From Amycolatopsis sp. EV170708-02-1 (GTDB lineage Bacteria; Actinomycetota; Actinomycetes; Mycobacteriales; Pseudonocardiaceae): a DNA stretch of 64,000 nt. Positions 34,111 through 43,904 of the stretch are shown one piece after another. A program made the position numbers and the translations under genes. Location of the stretch: NCBI RefSeq assembly GCF_022479115.1, contig NZ_CP092497.1, positions 558,001-622,000 of the forward strand, given 5' to 3'. Within the stretch, counting starts at the first letter, position 1; each line of letters opens with the position of its first letter. Under the pieces are notes generated by a model. The model saw only the letters and a list, made by a program, of their open reading frames with translations. It was not told where the DNA came from and made no database searches.

Positions 34111-36384
34111 GTGACCGAAATCGGCACGACGGTGCTGGGCCACCCCCGGATCGGACCGGACAGGGAACTCAAGCGTTCACTCGAACGCTATTGGGCGCGC
34201 AAGATCGACGAAGCCGAGCTACTCGGCACCGGCCGCGCGCTGCGCACCCGCGCCTGGCGGGAACTCAAGGACGCGGGGCTCGATTCCGTCCCCTCCAACA
34301 CGTTCTCCCATTACGACCAGGTGCTCGACACCACCGAGCTGTTCGGGGCGCTGCCGGAGCGCTTCACCACGCTTGGTCTCTCGCCGCTCGACACCTACTT
34401 CGCCGCCGCGCGCGGAGTGCAGGACGCGCCGGCGATGGAGATGACGAAGTGGTTCGACACGAACTACCACTACATCGTCCCCGAACTCGGCCCGGGCACG
34501 ACGTTCTCGCTCACCGGCACCAAGCCGCTCGACGAGTACCGCGAAGCCCGCGCGATCGGCGTCGAGACGCGGCCGGTTCTGGTCGGACCGGTGACGTACC
34601 TGCTGCTCGCGAAGCCGGCTGAAGACGCACCGGAGGGTTTCCGCCCGCTGGAGCTGCTCGACAACCTTCTCGACGGCTACGTCGAACTGCTCCGCCGCCT
34701 GCACGACGAAGGCGTCGAGTGGGTCCAGCTCGACGAGCCCGCCTTCGCCGCGGACCGCACGGAGCGGGAGCTCAACGCGCTCATCCGCGCCTATCACCGC
34801 CTCGCGAAGGAGACCGCGCGGCCGAAGATCCTGGTCGCCGGGTACTTCGGCGGGCTCGGGCGCGCCCTCGGCGTGCTCGCCCGCTCCCCGATCGACGCCA
34901 TCGCGGTCGACCTCGTCACCGATGGGTCCTTTGTGGACGCGGTCGCCGCCGAACCCGCCTTGCGGGACAAGGAGGTCCTGGCCGGTGTCGTGGACGGGCG
35001 CAACGTCTGGCGCACCGACCCGACCCGCGCGCTCAGCCGCGCGGCGATGCTGCTGGGCACCGCGAAGTCGGTCAGCGTGTCGACGTCCTGCTCGCTGCTG
35101 CACGTGCCCTACGACGTCGAGCGGGAGGACGGGCTCCACCCGCGCCTGAAGGGCTGGCTCGCTTTCGCCAGGCAGAAGGTCGACGAGGTCGTCCTTCTCG
35201 GGCGCGCCTTGAAGGAAGAAGGAGTCGACCTCTCGGCCGCCCGCGCCGCGGCCGCGGATCGCGCGACGGCGGCCGACCTGGCCGACTCCGGAGTACGCGC
35301 CCGGCTGGAGGCGTTGCGGCCGGAGGACACCGTCCGCTCCCCCTACGCCGAGCGCGCGGCGGCGCAGCAGGCCGCGCTGAAGCTGCCGCCGTTGCCGAGC
35401 ACCACGATCGGCTCGTTCCCGCAGACCACCGAGGTCCGCAAAGCGCGGGCCGCGCACAAGGCGGGTTCGCTCGACGACGCGGGCTACGAAGCCGCGATGA
35501 AGGCGGAGATCGAGCGCGTCGTCCGGCTGCAGGAAGACCTCGGCCTCGACGTGCTGGTGCACGGCGAGCCCGAGCGCAACGACATGGTGCAGTACTTCGC
35601 CGAACGGCTGGCCGGGTTCGCGGCCACCGACTTCGGCTGGGTGCAGTCCTACGGTTCGCGCTGCGTCCGGCCGCCGATCCTGTACGGCGACGTCTCCCGC
35701 CCGGAGCCGATGACGGTCGAGTGGGCCCGCTACGCGCAAGGCCTCACCGGCAAACCCGTCAAGGGCATGCTGACCGGGCCGGTGACGATCCTGGCGTGGT
35801 CCTTCGTCCGCGACGATCAGCCGCTGGGCGAGACCGCCCGTCAGGTGGCGCTGGCCATCCGCGACGAGGTGCACGACCTCCAGGAGGCGGGCATCCGCGT
35901 CATCCAGGTCGACGAGCCGGCGCTGCGGGAGCTGCTCCCCCTGCACGCGGCGGCGCACGAGGCGTACTTCGCGTGGGCGGTTTCGTCGTTCCGGCTGGCG
36001 ACTTCCGGGATCGACGACGCCACCCAGATCCACACGCATATGTGCTATTCGGAGTTCGGTGAGGTGGTCAAGGCGATCGACGCGCTCGACGCCGACGTCA
36101 CCAGCATCGAGGCCGCGCGGTCGAAGATGGAGGTCGTCACCGACCTCGGCGCGGCGGGCTACGGCCGCGGTGTCGGGCCGGGTGTCTACGACATCCACTC
36201 CCCGCGCGTGCCCGGCGTCGACGAGGTCAGCGACCTGCTGAGGACCGCGGTCGGCGCCGTGCCTGCCGAGCGGATCTGGGTCAACCCGGACTGCGGCCTG
36301 AAGACCCGCGGCTACGCCGAGGTCGAACCGGCCCTGCGGAACCTGGTCGCGGCCGCCCGCGTGGTCCGCTCCGAGCTGGCCTGA
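34111..36384 (+). CDS. metE: Cobalamin-independent methionine synthase
   Basis: A 757-residue 5-methyltetrahydropteroyltriglutamate-homocysteine methyltransferase, which makes methionine without B12. Two related barrel domains of about 370 residues each are joined by a linker ([16 protein letters not shown] starts the second). The zinc ligands are visible as IHTHMC and, near the end, [12 protein letters not shown] at 34111 has GAGGAGAG upstream; longer open frames run into the riboswitch and are rejected. The riboswitch predicts repression by cobalamin. Followed by a family-B hairpin. Confidence 0.95.
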   Translation: MTEIGTTVLGHPRIGPDRELKRSLERYWARKIDEAELLGTGRALRTRAWRELKDAGLDSVPSNTFSHYDQVLDTTELFGALPERFTTLGLSPLDTYFAAARGVQDAPAMEMTKWFDTNYHYIVPELGPGTTFSLTGTKPLDEYREARAIGVETRPVLVGPVTYLLLAKPAEDAPEGFRPLELLDNLLDGYVELLRRLHDEGVEWVQLDEPAFAADRTERELNALIRAYHRLAKETARPKILVAGYFGGLGRALGVLARSPIDAIAVDLVTDGSFVDAVAAEPALRDKEVLAGVVDGRNVWRTDPTRALSRAAMLLGTAKSVSVSTSCSLLHVPYDVEREDGLHPRLKGWLAFARQKVDEVVLLGRALKEEGVDLSAARAAAADRATAADLADSGVRARLEALRPEDTVRSPYAERAAAQQAALKLPPLPSTTIGSFPQTTEVRKARAAHKAGSLDDAGYEAAMKAEIERVVRLQEDLGLDVLVHGEPERNDMVQYFAERLAGFAATDFGWVQSYGSRCVRPPILYGDVSRPEPMTVEWARYAQGLTGKPVKGMLTGPVTILAWSFVRDDQPLGETARQVALAIRDEVHDLQEAGIRVIQVDEPALRELLPLHAAAHEAYFAWAVSSFRLATSGIDDATQIHTHMCYSEFGEVVKAIDALDADVTSIEAARSKMEVVTDLGAAGYGRGVGPGVYDIHSPRVPGVDEVSDLLRTAVGAVPAERIWVNPDCGLKTRGYAEVEPALRNLVAAARVVRSELA

Positions 36385-36388
36385 CCGG

Positions 36389-36441
36389 TCCGTGAGGGCC
36401 TCCTTCCCTACCTTCAAGGTAGTGAAGGAGGCCCTCACGGA
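36389..36441. terminator. Hairpin family B after metE
   Basis: Arms 36389-36414 and 36416-36441 pair over 26 bases with one mismatch, core GTGAGGGCCTCCTTC. Four bases after the metE stop, so a good terminator candidate. Confidence 0.8.
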
Positions 36442-36522
36442 ACTTCCATCGAGGTATTGTCAGGACGTCAACAAGGGTGCGATGGTGGACCGGTAACCGA
36501 TCTCAGCGGGGAGATGGTCACC

Positions 36523-37968
36523 ATGGCGAACGCCGTCGAAAAGGTCACCGGGGCGCTGCGCGAGCGGGTTCCGCCGCTCACTTCGATCCCCCTGCCACGC
36601 TCGGTCGACCAGCGCTGGCTCGGCGCGACCTGGCCGGTCCGCGAACTCGCGCCCGCCCCGCCGGGCCTCAAACCCGTCCTCGGCGACGAAGGCCCGCCGG
36701 TCGTCGGGCACGCGCTGGACTTCATGCGCTTCGGCATCGAGTTCGGCCTCAAACGCTACGAGACCTACGGGCCGGTGTCGTGGATGGGCGCGTTCGGACG
36801 CCGCATCGTCGCGCTCACCGGCCCGGAGGCCACCCAGATCGCGCTGGTGAACAAGGACAAGGCCTTCTCCCAGGAGGGCTGGAAGTTCTTCATCGAGCAG
36901 TTCTTCGACCGCGGCCTCATGCTGCTCGACTTCGGCGAGCACCATCTGCACCGCCGGATCATGCAGGCGGCGTTCACCCGGCAACGGCTCACCGGGTACG
37001 TCGACCAGATGGGACCGGCCCTGCGCGACGGCATCGCCGCGTGGGCCGACCGGCCGAACCCGCGGATCTACTGGTCCCTCAAACAGCTCACGCTCGACGT
37101 CGCGACGCGCGTGTTCATGGGCATGCGCTCCGGCGACGACGCGGCCGCGATCAACCGCGCGTTCGTGAACTCCGTGCGCGCGGGCACGGCCATCGTCCGG
37201 TTCCCCGTTCCCGGCGGCCGCTGGGCCGCGGGATTGCACGGCCGCAAGGTCCTCGAACGCTACTTTTCGGCGAACCTGCCCGCGAAACGGGCGAGCGACG
37301 GCGACGACCTCTTCACCGCGTTGTGCCACGCCACCACCGAAGACGGCGACCGCTTCACCGACTCCGACGTCGTCAACCACATGATCTTCCTGATGATGGC
37401 CGCGCACGACACGTCGACCATCACCAGCGCCGCCGCCGTCTACCACCTCGCCAAGAACCCCGAATGGCAGGAACGCGCGCGCCAGGAATCGCTCGCGCTC
37501 GGCGACGACGTGCCGGACATCGAGGCGCTGGAGACGCTGACGACGCTGGACCTGGTGATCAAGGAGGCCCTGCGGCTGGTGGCCCCGGTTCCTTCCCTGA
37601 CCAGGAAGACCGTGAAGGACACCGAGGTTCTGGGGCATTTCATTCCCGAAGGGACACTCGTCGGGGTCTCTCCGACCGTCAACCATTTCTCGCCGGAACA
37701 CTGGACCGACCCGATGCGGTTCGACCCGGACCGGTTCGGCGAGGACCGCCGGGAGGACAAGTCGCATCGTTACGCGTGGATGCCGTTCGGCGGCGGGGCG
37801 CACAAGTGCATCGGGCTGCATTTCGGGACGTTCGAAGTGAAGGCGCTGCTGCACGAGATGCTGCGGGCGTACCGGTGGTCGGTCCCGGAGGGCTACACCG
37901 CGCGCTGGGATTACGTCTCGCTGCCCGTTCCCGCGGACGGCCTGCCGATCCGGCTGGCCGCCCGCTGA
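36523..37968 (+). CDS. Cytochrome P450
   Basis: A 481-residue soluble bacterial-type P450 without membrane anchor. The heme loop is FGGGAHKCIG with the axial Cys near residue 429; EALR of the K-helix ExxR motif and an I-helix AAHDTST segment are present. The long N-terminal part (PLTSIPLPRSV) resembles CYP120/CYP51-like layouts. Reaction unknown. ATG at 36523 has GGGGAG nine bases upstream; in-frame starts from 36457 are less well placed. No ferredoxin gene is adjacent. Confidence 0.87.
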   Translation: MANAVEKVTGALRERVPPLTSIPLPRSVDQRWLGATWPVRELAPAPPGLKPVLGDEGPPVVGHALDFMRFGIEFGLKRYETYGPVSWMGAFGRRIVALTGPEATQIALVNKDKAFSQEGWKFFIEQFFDRGLMLLDFGEHHLHRRIMQAAFTRQRLTGYVDQMGPALRDGIAAWADRPNPRIYWSLKQLTLDVATRVFMGMRSGDDAAAINRAFVNSVRAGTAIVRFPVPGGRWAAGLHGRKVLERYFSANLPAKRASDGDDLFTALCHATTEDGDRFTDSDVVNHMIFLMMAAHDTSTITSAAAVYHLAKNPEWQERARQESLALGDDVPDIEALETLTTLDLVIKEALRLVAPVPSLTRKTVKDTEVLGHFIPEGTLVGVSPTVNHFSPEHWTDPMRFDPDRFGEDRREDKSHRYAWMPFGGGAHKCIGLHFGTFEVKALLHEMLRAYRWSVPEGYTARWDYVSLPVPADGLPIRLAAR

Positions 37969-38177
37969 AGCCGGACCAAACGGACAACCACGATCGAGTA
38001 CTCTTGGTAACTTCCGGTCACCACTCGTGTAGCAGCGATCACCCTTTCAGCCGGTAGACACCCCGGATCGCGCATGATGCCGTGGCACTACACCCGGTCG
38101 GCTCATACCTAGTGTGGGCCCATGGGCTCGGACACCCGGTCTGAGCTGGCCATCAACCGCGCATGAAGAGGTGAAGT

Positions 38178-40025
38178 GTGCCCGAACCTGGTTCCGCGCC
38201 AGGGTTGGTGGACGTCGCTCGGAGATGGGCCGAGACGCTCGCTGACACTAAAGGAGTATCGCTTCCCAAGGAGCAACTCGAACAGCTGCTGCTCGGCGTC
38301 GCGCAGGACGCCGTCCGCGCCGAGCCCGATCACCAGCCCGCGCTGCTGCGCTTCTCCAAGCTCTACTCCGCCTCCCCCATCGGGATCGCGCTGGCCGACT
38401 CCGACGGCTCGATCGTCGAGGCGAACGCCGCGCTCGGCACGCTTCTCGGCTGCCGTCCCGCCGAGCTGCGCGGACGGAAGATCCCCGATCTCGGCTCCGC
38501 CGACCACGACGTCGCCCGCCTGCGGAACGGGCTCGCGCAGCTCATGACGCTCGGCCAGCCGACCCAGCAGGAACGGCTGCTGATGGACCACACCGAGGAA
38601 GGCACGCTCTGGGTCGACGTGACCCTGACCGACCTCCCGGGTGACCGGCCCGGTACGACCTATCCGGTGCTGATGGTCGCCGACGCCAACGAGATCCACC
38701 TGCTCCAGGAACGGCTGCTGCACCAGAACGTGCACGACCCGCTGACCGGCCTGCCCAACGCCACCGCGTTCGGCAACGCCCTCGAAACCGCGCTGGCCGG
38801 CTCCGTCGGCGATCAGGTCGCGCTCGTCTATCTCGACGTCGACGGCTTCAAGGTGATCAACGACGGTCTCGGGGCCGGCGTCGGCGATCAGGTGCTGCGC
38901 GGGGTGGCGAAGAAGCTCACGTCCGTGTTCACCGGCAGGCACGACGGTTCGGTCGCCCGGCTCTCCGGCGACGGGTTCGCCGTCCTGTTGCGCGGCGACT
39001 TCACCCCGCCCGAGGTGATCACGCTGGTCGAGCAGGCCTTGGAGGAACTGGTCGAGCCGATCTACGTCGGCGGGCACGGGATCGGGGTCAGCGCGAGCGC
39101 GGGCATCGTCGTCCGCCCGGTCGCCGAAGGCGGTCCCGAAGACCTGCTTCGCGCCGCGGAGATCGCCCTGCACCGCGCCAAGGAGGCGGGCAAGGCGCAG
39201 TGGATGCTGTTCGACCCGGAACTCGACGCGCGTGACCGTGGCCGCTACCAGCTCGGCGCGGTCATCGCGGGCGCGCTGGAGAACGGCGAGTTCTCGCTGA
39301 TCTACCAGCCGACGGTGAAGCTCGCGAATCCCGACCAGCTGGCCGCCGTCAACGCCGGGCTGCGCTGGAGCCATCCGGAGAAGGGCGAACTGGATTCCGA
39401 CGAGTTCTATCCGCTGGCACAGATCACCGGGATGACCATCCCGCTCGGCCGGTGGCTACTGGCCGAATCGCTCGCCGCCACCGCGCGATGGCGGAGCAGG
39501 TTCGGCGACGCGGCCCCCGACGTCTGCGTGCGGCTGCCGAACCGGCTGGCCATCGAGCCCGATCTCGTGCTGCTCGTCAAGGAACAGCTCGACCGGCACA
39601 ACCTGCCCGCCCAGGCGCTGCGGCTGTGCACGGACCGCGAATCCGTGCTCGATCCCCACGGTGAGGTCCTCGACTCGTTCGCCGTACTGGCCGATCTGGG
39701 TGCCCAGCTGGTGCTGACCATCTCCGGTTCGGACGATCTGGAGCTGATCCCGCGGCACGGGCTGCCCGTCCGCCACGTGATCCTGTCCGGCGCGGTCGTC
39801 GACGCGCTGGCCGACGGCGAGGACGAGGCCGACGTCCGCCATCTGTGCCAGCTGGTCGCCAGGGCCAAGGAGCTGAAACTGCGCATCGGCGCGGAAGGCG
39901 TCCACAGTCACGAACAGGCCGAACGGCTGCGGCGGTACGGCGTCCTCGCGGCACGTGGTTCGTTCATCGCGGATTCCGCGACCGGGGACGAGGTCGACGA
40001 GCTGATCGAACGGCACGCCCACTGA
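38178..40025 (+). CDS. PAS-GGDEF-EAL protein with degenerate catalytic motifs
   Basis: A 615-residue cytoplasmic c-di-GMP-type protein. Order: an N-terminal helical part, PAS-like sensor (about 65-175), GGDEF-like domain (190-345) and EAL-like domain (365-612). The cyclase signature reads SGDGF (263-267), and EAL reads NAGLRW (392-397). Both enzymatic sites therefore lack key residues, so it is probably a receptor or a regulator rather than an enzyme. GTG at 38178 has a GAGG site. Stands alone on the plus strand; a 209-bp gap before it shows no gene. Confidence 0.85.
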   Translation: MPEPGSAPGLVDVARRWAETLADTKGVSLPKEQLEQLLLGVAQDAVRAEPDHQPALLRFSKLYSASPIGIALADSDGSIVEANAALGTLLGCRPAELRGRKIPDLGSADHDVARLRNGLAQLMTLGQPTQQERLLMDHTEEGTLWVDVTLTDLPGDRPGTTYPVLMVADANEIHLLQERLLHQNVHDPLTGLPNATAFGNALETALAGSVGDQVALVYLDVDGFKVINDGLGAGVGDQVLRGVAKKLTSVFTGRHDGSVARLSGDGFAVLLRGDFTPPEVITLVEQALEELVEPIYVGGHGIGVSASAGIVVRPVAEGGPEDLLRAAEIALHRAKEAGKAQWMLFDPELDARDRGRYQLGAVIAGALENGEFSLIYQPTVKLANPDQLAAVNAGLRWSHPEKGELDSDEFYPLAQITGMTIPLGRWLLAESLAATARWRSRFGDAAPDVCVRLPNRLAIEPDLVLLVKEQLDRHNLPAQALRLCTDRESVLDPHGEVLDSFAVLADLGAQLVLTISGSDDLELIPRHGLPVRHVILSGAVVDALADGEDEADVRHLCQLVARAKELKLRIGAEGVHSHEQAERLRRYGVLAARGSFIADSATGDEVDELIERHAH

Positions 40026-40042
40026 CGTGACAGGATCGGTCC

Positions 40043-40507
40043 ATGGACCAAGGTGACCTCGCCCCGGACTTCACGCTGCCCGACGACAAGGGTGAAGAGC
40101 GCACGCTTTCGGACTTCCTCTCGTCCGGCCCGGTGGTGCTGTTCTTCTACCCCGCCGCGATGACCAGCGGCTGCACCGCGGAAAGCTGCCATTTCCGCGA
40201 TCTGGCCGCGGAATTCGCCGAAGTGGGCGCGCACCGCGTCGGCATCAGTCCGGACGCCGTCGCCAAGCAGCAGGAGTTCTCCGCCAAACACGGCTTCGAC
40301 TACCCCCTGCTGTCCGATGTGGACGGTGTGGTGGCGAAACAGTTCGGCGTATGGCGCAAGTTCAGCCCGCTGCACGCCAAGCGGCACACCTTCGTCATCG
40401 ACACCGACCGCAAGGTGCTCGAAGTGATCAAGAGCGAGCTGAAGTTCACCGTGCACGCCGACAAGGCGCTCGCGGCCTTGCGCGAGCGCGCGGCTAAGGA
40501 CGCTTGA
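40043..40507 (+). CDS. bcp: Thioredoxin-dependent peroxiredoxin, Bcp/PrxQ type
   Basis: A 154-residue atypical 2-Cys peroxiredoxin that reduces peroxides using thioredoxin. Peroxidatic Cys44 and resolving Cys49 are in TSGCTAESCHF, the Bcp arrangement. PDFTLPD near the start and GVWRKFSP in the middle fit the family. Start ATG 40043 is 17 bases after the previous stop, so it could be co-transcribed with the PAS-GGDEF-EAL gene. Its last 14 bases overlap the convergent GNAT gene. Confidence 0.92.
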   Translation: MDQGDLAPDFTLPDDKGEERTLSDFLSSGPVVLFFYPAAMTSGCTAESCHFRDLAAEFAEVGAHRVGISPDAVAKQQEFSAKHGFDYPLLSDVDGVVAKQFGVWRKFSPLHAKRHTFVIDTDRKVLEVIKSELKFTVHADKALAALRERAAKDA

Positions 40508-41024
40508 GCCGCCAGATCTTCATGACACCCGCGCAGGCGGGGGCGAGCGGTGGTTCGGCGGCCTCGTCGCCGATCATCGTGAACCCCAGCCGCGCGGGCA
40601 CGGCCCCGCTCGCGAGGTTCTTCTCGTCGTGCCGGATCTCGACCTCCGGCGCGCCGAGCCGGAAAGCCTCGTCTGCCAGGAGCTTCGCGGCCCTGGTCGC
40701 GAAGCCGCAGCCGGTGTGGTGCCTGCCGAGCCAGTAGCCGATCTCGATCCGGTCCGGATGCGTGATCATGCCCGCGCCGCCGACGAGGTCTTCCCCGGTG
40801 AGGATCGCGAAGTCGTAGGTCTTGCCGTCGGCCCAGTTCTTCGCGGTCAGCTCAAGGAAGTCGGCGGCTTCGGGGCGGCCGTAGCCGAAGGCGGCCCAGA
40901 TCATCCAGGCGCCCAGATGCCCGGCCGAGTCCCCCGCGACGGCCGCGAGGGTTTCGAGCTGCTCCGGCTTCCAGCGGCGCAGCGTGACGACTTCGTCGGC
41001 GAGGGTTTCGGCAGGCGCTTCCAT
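40494..41024 (-). CDS. GNAT-family N-acetyltransferase
   Basis: A 176-residue RimJ/RimL-like acetyltransferase. The segment IEIGYWLGRHHTGCGFATRA contains the acetyl-CoA binding Q/RxxGxG/A-like loop (here RHHTGCGFA), and the C-terminal half ends with ASGAVPARLGF, as in this family. Substrate is unknown; ribosomal proteins or small amines are acetylated by relatives. Convergent with bcp, overlapping 14 bases. Confidence 0.82.
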   Translation of the reverse strand: MEAPAETLADEVVTLRRWKPEQLETLAAVAGDSAGHLGAWMIWAAFGYGRPEAADFLELTAKNWADGKTYDFAILTGEDLVGGAGMITHPDRIEIGYWLGRHHTGCGFATRAAKLLADEAFRLGAPEVEIRHDEKNLASGAVPARLGFTMIGDEAAEPPLAPACAGVMKIWRLKRP

Positions 41025-41034
41025 CAGGCTCCTT

Positions 41035-41059
41035 GTGAGTGGTAAGGACGGTTAGAACC
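41035..41059. repeat. Half copy of palindrome family A
   Basis: One arm, the centre and four bases of the second arm (GTGAGTGGTAAGGACGGTT...AACC) are present; the rest is missing. Probably a truncated relic 10 bases upstream of the GNAT start. Confidence 0.75.
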
Positions 41060-41083
41060 AAGACGTTGGCCTGGTGGTCGCAG

Positions 41084-41138
41084 GTCCGTGAGGGCCTCCT
41101 TCCCTACTCTCAAGGTAGGGAAGGAGGCCCTCACGGAC
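41084..41138. terminator. Hairpin family B, perfect 24-bp arms
   Basis: Arms 41084-41107 and 41115-41138 with a 7-base TCTCAAG loop. Lies in the gap after the LCP gene stop. Confidence 0.8.
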
Positions 41139-41231
41139 TACGCGATCGCTATCCGCAGCCTCGGCGACACCACTGGTCCCAGCAGTCATCGCGGGTGACG
41201 CCGAGGAAACTCGACCTTCACACCTCGCCAA

Positions 41232-41286
41232 GTACGTGATGGCCCCCTTCACTGCGCTAGACGCAAGGAAGGGGGCCATCACGTAC
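41232..41286. terminator. Variant hairpin (GTGATGGCCCCCTTC arms) after the LCP gene
   Basis: Arms 41232-41250 and 41268-41286 are perfect 19-mers. The arm sequence differs from family B but follows the same plan. It lies 32 bases beyond the LCP stop on the minus strand. Confidence 0.75.
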
Positions 41287-41317
41287 CTCCGGGCCGAGCA
41301 AGGGGTGAGACCGGAGG

Positions 41318-42526
41318 TCAGGTCAGGATCGCGCTGTCCGGGATCTCCGTGTCGTTCTTCAACGCGTCGAAGAGCAGCTTCGACTTCGTCTTGTCCCAGT
41401 TCTCCGCCGAACCGCTGGTCACCGGCACCGTCGTGGTGACGACGCCACCCGAGGAGATCCCGCGCATCGCCAGCGCCAGCCCGACCAGGTTGTGCACGTG
41501 GTCGCCCGAATCCATGGTCAGCGCGTCCGGCGCGGTCGACAGCAGGGGGAACAGCGTGAACGGGTTCAGCAGCGTGCCCGGGCTGCCGATCTCGCTGACC
41601 ATCGCGCCGATGAACTTCCGCTGGTTGGCGACGCGGTCGAGGTCCGAACGCGGGGTGGCCTCGCTGTGCCGCATGCGGACGAACCCGAGCGCCTGCGGGC
41701 CCTGGAGGTCCTGGCAGCCCGCGGGGATCTTGATCTTGGTGAGGGTGTCCTCCATCGGCTTCTCGACGCACATGTGCACTCCGCCGATCGCGTCGACGAT
41801 CTTCGCGAAGCCGCCGAAGCCGATCTCGGCGTAGTGGTCGATGCGCAGGCCGGTGGCGCCTTCGACGGTCTGCGCGAGCAGCGTCGGGCCGCCGATCGAG
41901 AACGCCGCGTTGATCTTGTTCTTGCCGTGCCCGGGAATGCTCACCTGCGAGTCGCGCGGGAGGCTCAGCAGCGTCGGTTTGACGCTGTTGGACGGGATGT
42001 GCGCGATCATGATGGTGTCGGTCCGCTTGCCGCCGCCGGCGGCCTTGGAGTCACCGGTGACCAGCTTCTCCTGCTCTTCGGGGGTCAGCCCGTCCCGGCT
42101 GTCGGAGCCCACGATCAGCCAGTTGGTGCCCTCGGCCGCGACGGGACGGCCGGAATAGTCGGCCAGCGCGTCGACGCGGTTGATCGAGAACTCCAGGTAC
42201 ACCCACACGCCGGCGAGGAACACCACGAACACGGTCAGCAAGGTGAGCAGCACCTTGCCGAAGCCCCAGCGCTTACGCCGCCGCGGCGGGCGCGCGTCGT
42301 CCATCGGGCGCCCCGGAGGGGGCTGCGGCGGGCCTGGGCGGCGCGGAGGCGGGCCCGCGGGGCGCTCCTGGCCTCCGTGCCCCATGGGCGTCGTCCGCTC
42401 GTCGTACGGGCTGCTCCCCCGGCCCGGCAGCGGCATCATCTGCGCGGGCTGGTGCCGCCGGGGGCGGCCGGACGGCGGCCGTTGTGGCGGCATCCGTCGC
42501 CCTCGGTCGTCGCCTCCATACGTCAT
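41318..42526 (-). CDS. LCP-family cell-wall polymer ligase (LytR-CpsA-Psr)
   Basis: A 402-residue membrane protein. Residues 1-85 are a Pro/Arg/Gly-rich cytoplasmic tail; one membrane segment follows at about 92-112; the LCP domain occupies about 130-340. Conserved acidic/arginine residues appear in GSDSRDG, RTDTIMIAH and LPRDSQVSIPG; VRMRHSEATPRSDLDR is the pyrophosphate-lipid motif. LCP enzymes transfer arabinogalactan or teichoic-type polymers to peptidoglycan. Start ATG at 42526. Confidence 0.9.
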   Translation of the reverse strand: MTYGGDDRGRRMPPQRPPSGRPRRHQPAQMMPLPGRGSSPYDERTTPMGHGGQERPAGPPPRRPGPPQPPPGRPMDDARPPRRRKRWGFGKVLLTLLTVFVVFLAGVWVYLEFSINRVDALADYSGRPVAAEGTNWLIVGSDSRDGLTPEEQEKLVTGDSKAAGGGKRTDTIMIAHIPSNSVKPTLLSLPRDSQVSIPGHGKNKINAAFSIGGPTLLAQTVEGATGLRIDHYAEIGFGGFAKIVDAIGGVHMCVEKPMEDTLTKIKIPAGCQDLQGPQALGFVRMRHSEATPRSDLDRVANQRKFIGAMVSEIGSPGTLLNPFTLFPLLSTAPDALTMDSGDHVHNLVGLALAMRGISSGGVVTTTVPVTSGSAENWDKTKSKLLFDALKNDTEIPDSAILT

Positions 42527-42620
42527 GCCGAATCACCCGTCCCGATCTCGCGTGTGGGGCCCAGTCAACCGCAGACCCTAGGTGAAGGACGTCCGGCACC
42601 CCGCATCGGTTGGGTGGTCG

Positions 42621-43883
42621 TCACCGTCCGTTTTCGGCGAATCCGAACTGGTGGACCTTGAGATACCCGGAACGGAACCCCGCTTCGGAGTACGCCAGAT
42701 AGAACTCCCACATCCGTTTGAACACGTCGTCGAAGCCCAATTCGGTGATCTCGCCCCACCGCTGGGTGAACCTTTCCCGCCACAGCCGCAACGTGCGGGC
42801 GTAGTCGTGGCCGAATTCGCGCACCCCCTCCAGCCGCAACCGCGCGTGCTCCAGCAGGCCCTGTTCGACGGAGGTGGTCGACGGGATGAGCCCGCCGGGG
42901 AAGATGTACTTGTGCATCCAGGTGTACGAACGGGCCGCGGCCACCATGCGCTCGTGGTCCATGGTGATCGCCTGAAGCCCCAGTCTTCCGCCCGGTTTCA
43001 GCCGTTTCCCGATGGTCTCGAAGAACGTCGGCCAGTACGCCTCCCCGACCGCTTCGATCATCTCGACACTCACCACGGCGTCGTACTCGCCGGAGGAGTC
43101 GCGGTAGTCGCACAGCCGGACGTCGACGCGGTCGGCGAAGCCCGCCGCCGCGATGCGTTCGGTCGCCAGCGCCGCCTGCTCGTCGGAAATGGTCAATGAC
43201 GTGACCGTGGCCCCGCGCGCGGCGGCCCGGATCGAGAGTTCGCCCCAGCCGGTGCCGATCTCGAGCACCGTGCTGCCTTCGCGGACGCCGGCGTAGTCGA
43301 GGACGCTGTCGATCTTGCGGTGCTGGGCGGCGGTGAGGTCGTCGTCCGGACCGAACAACGCCGACGAGTACATCATCGACGGGTCCAGGAACGCGCCGAA
43401 CAGGTCGTTGGACAGGTCGTAGTGGCGATGGATGTTCGCCCGCGCACCCTCGACGGTGTTCTCCTCGCCGTCCGGGTGGCCGCGATCGACGAACCGGCGG
43501 AACCGCTGCAGCAGCGGCGGGATGAGCGTCGCCATCCGCTCCGCGAACGGGGTCAGCACCTCGGCGAGCGCGTCGCTCGTCCAGTCGCCGACCATGTACG
43601 CCTCGCCGAAGCCGATCTTCGCGTCCACGCCGAGGCGATGGAAGAAGGCGGCGGGACGGTTGAGCCGCATTTCGGGCGCGTCCGGGCCGCCCGCGCCCAG
43701 CTGTGAGCCGTCGGGCATGCGCACGCGGACGTTCAGCGGGCGCACCGCGTGCCGGAACAACTGCTCGGCGATCCGCGCCCGGAACGGGGAATGCGGCGGG
43801 GTGGCCAATCCCGGCCACCGGGTTTCGTCGGGACCGGGCAGGCCGGACGAACCTGCCGTCCGATCGACGCTCGACGTGGACAT
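42621..43883 (-). CDS. Cyclopropane-fatty-acyl-phospholipid synthase family protein
   Basis: A 420-residue SAM-dependent methyltransferase of the CFA/mycolic-acid-cyclopropane family. An N-terminal lipid-binding domain (about 35-145) is followed by the SAM domain with VLEIGTGWGE, and ends with YLAYSEAGFR. It would modify unsaturated fatty acyl chains in membrane lipids by methylene transfer. ATG at 43883 has a GGGAGGGAG site. Confidence 0.9.
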   Translation of the reverse strand: MSTSSVDRTAGSSGLPGPDETRWPGLATPPHSPFRARIAEQLFRHAVRPLNVRVRMPDGSQLGAGGPDAPEMRLNRPAAFFHRLGVDAKIGFGEAYMVGDWTSDALAEVLTPFAERMATLIPPLLQRFRRFVDRGHPDGEENTVEGARANIHRHYDLSNDLFGAFLDPSMMYSSALFGPDDDLTAAQHRKIDSVLDYAGVREGSTVLEIGTGWGELSIRAAARGATVTSLTISDEQAALATERIAAAGFADRVDVRLCDYRDSSGEYDAVVSVEMIEAVGEAYWPTFFETIGKRLKPGGRLGLQAITMDHERMVAAARSYTWMHKYIFPGGLIPSTTSVEQGLLEHARLRLEGVREFGHDYARTLRLWRERFTQRWGEITELGFDDVFKRMWEFYLAYSEAGFRSGYLKVHQFGFAENGR

Positions 43884-43904
43884 GGGTACTCCCTCCCGCC
43901 CGGT

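Noticed and set aside
41039..41239. Short open frame through the stacked hairpins
   Set aside because: It consists of repeat sequence and has no ribosome site.
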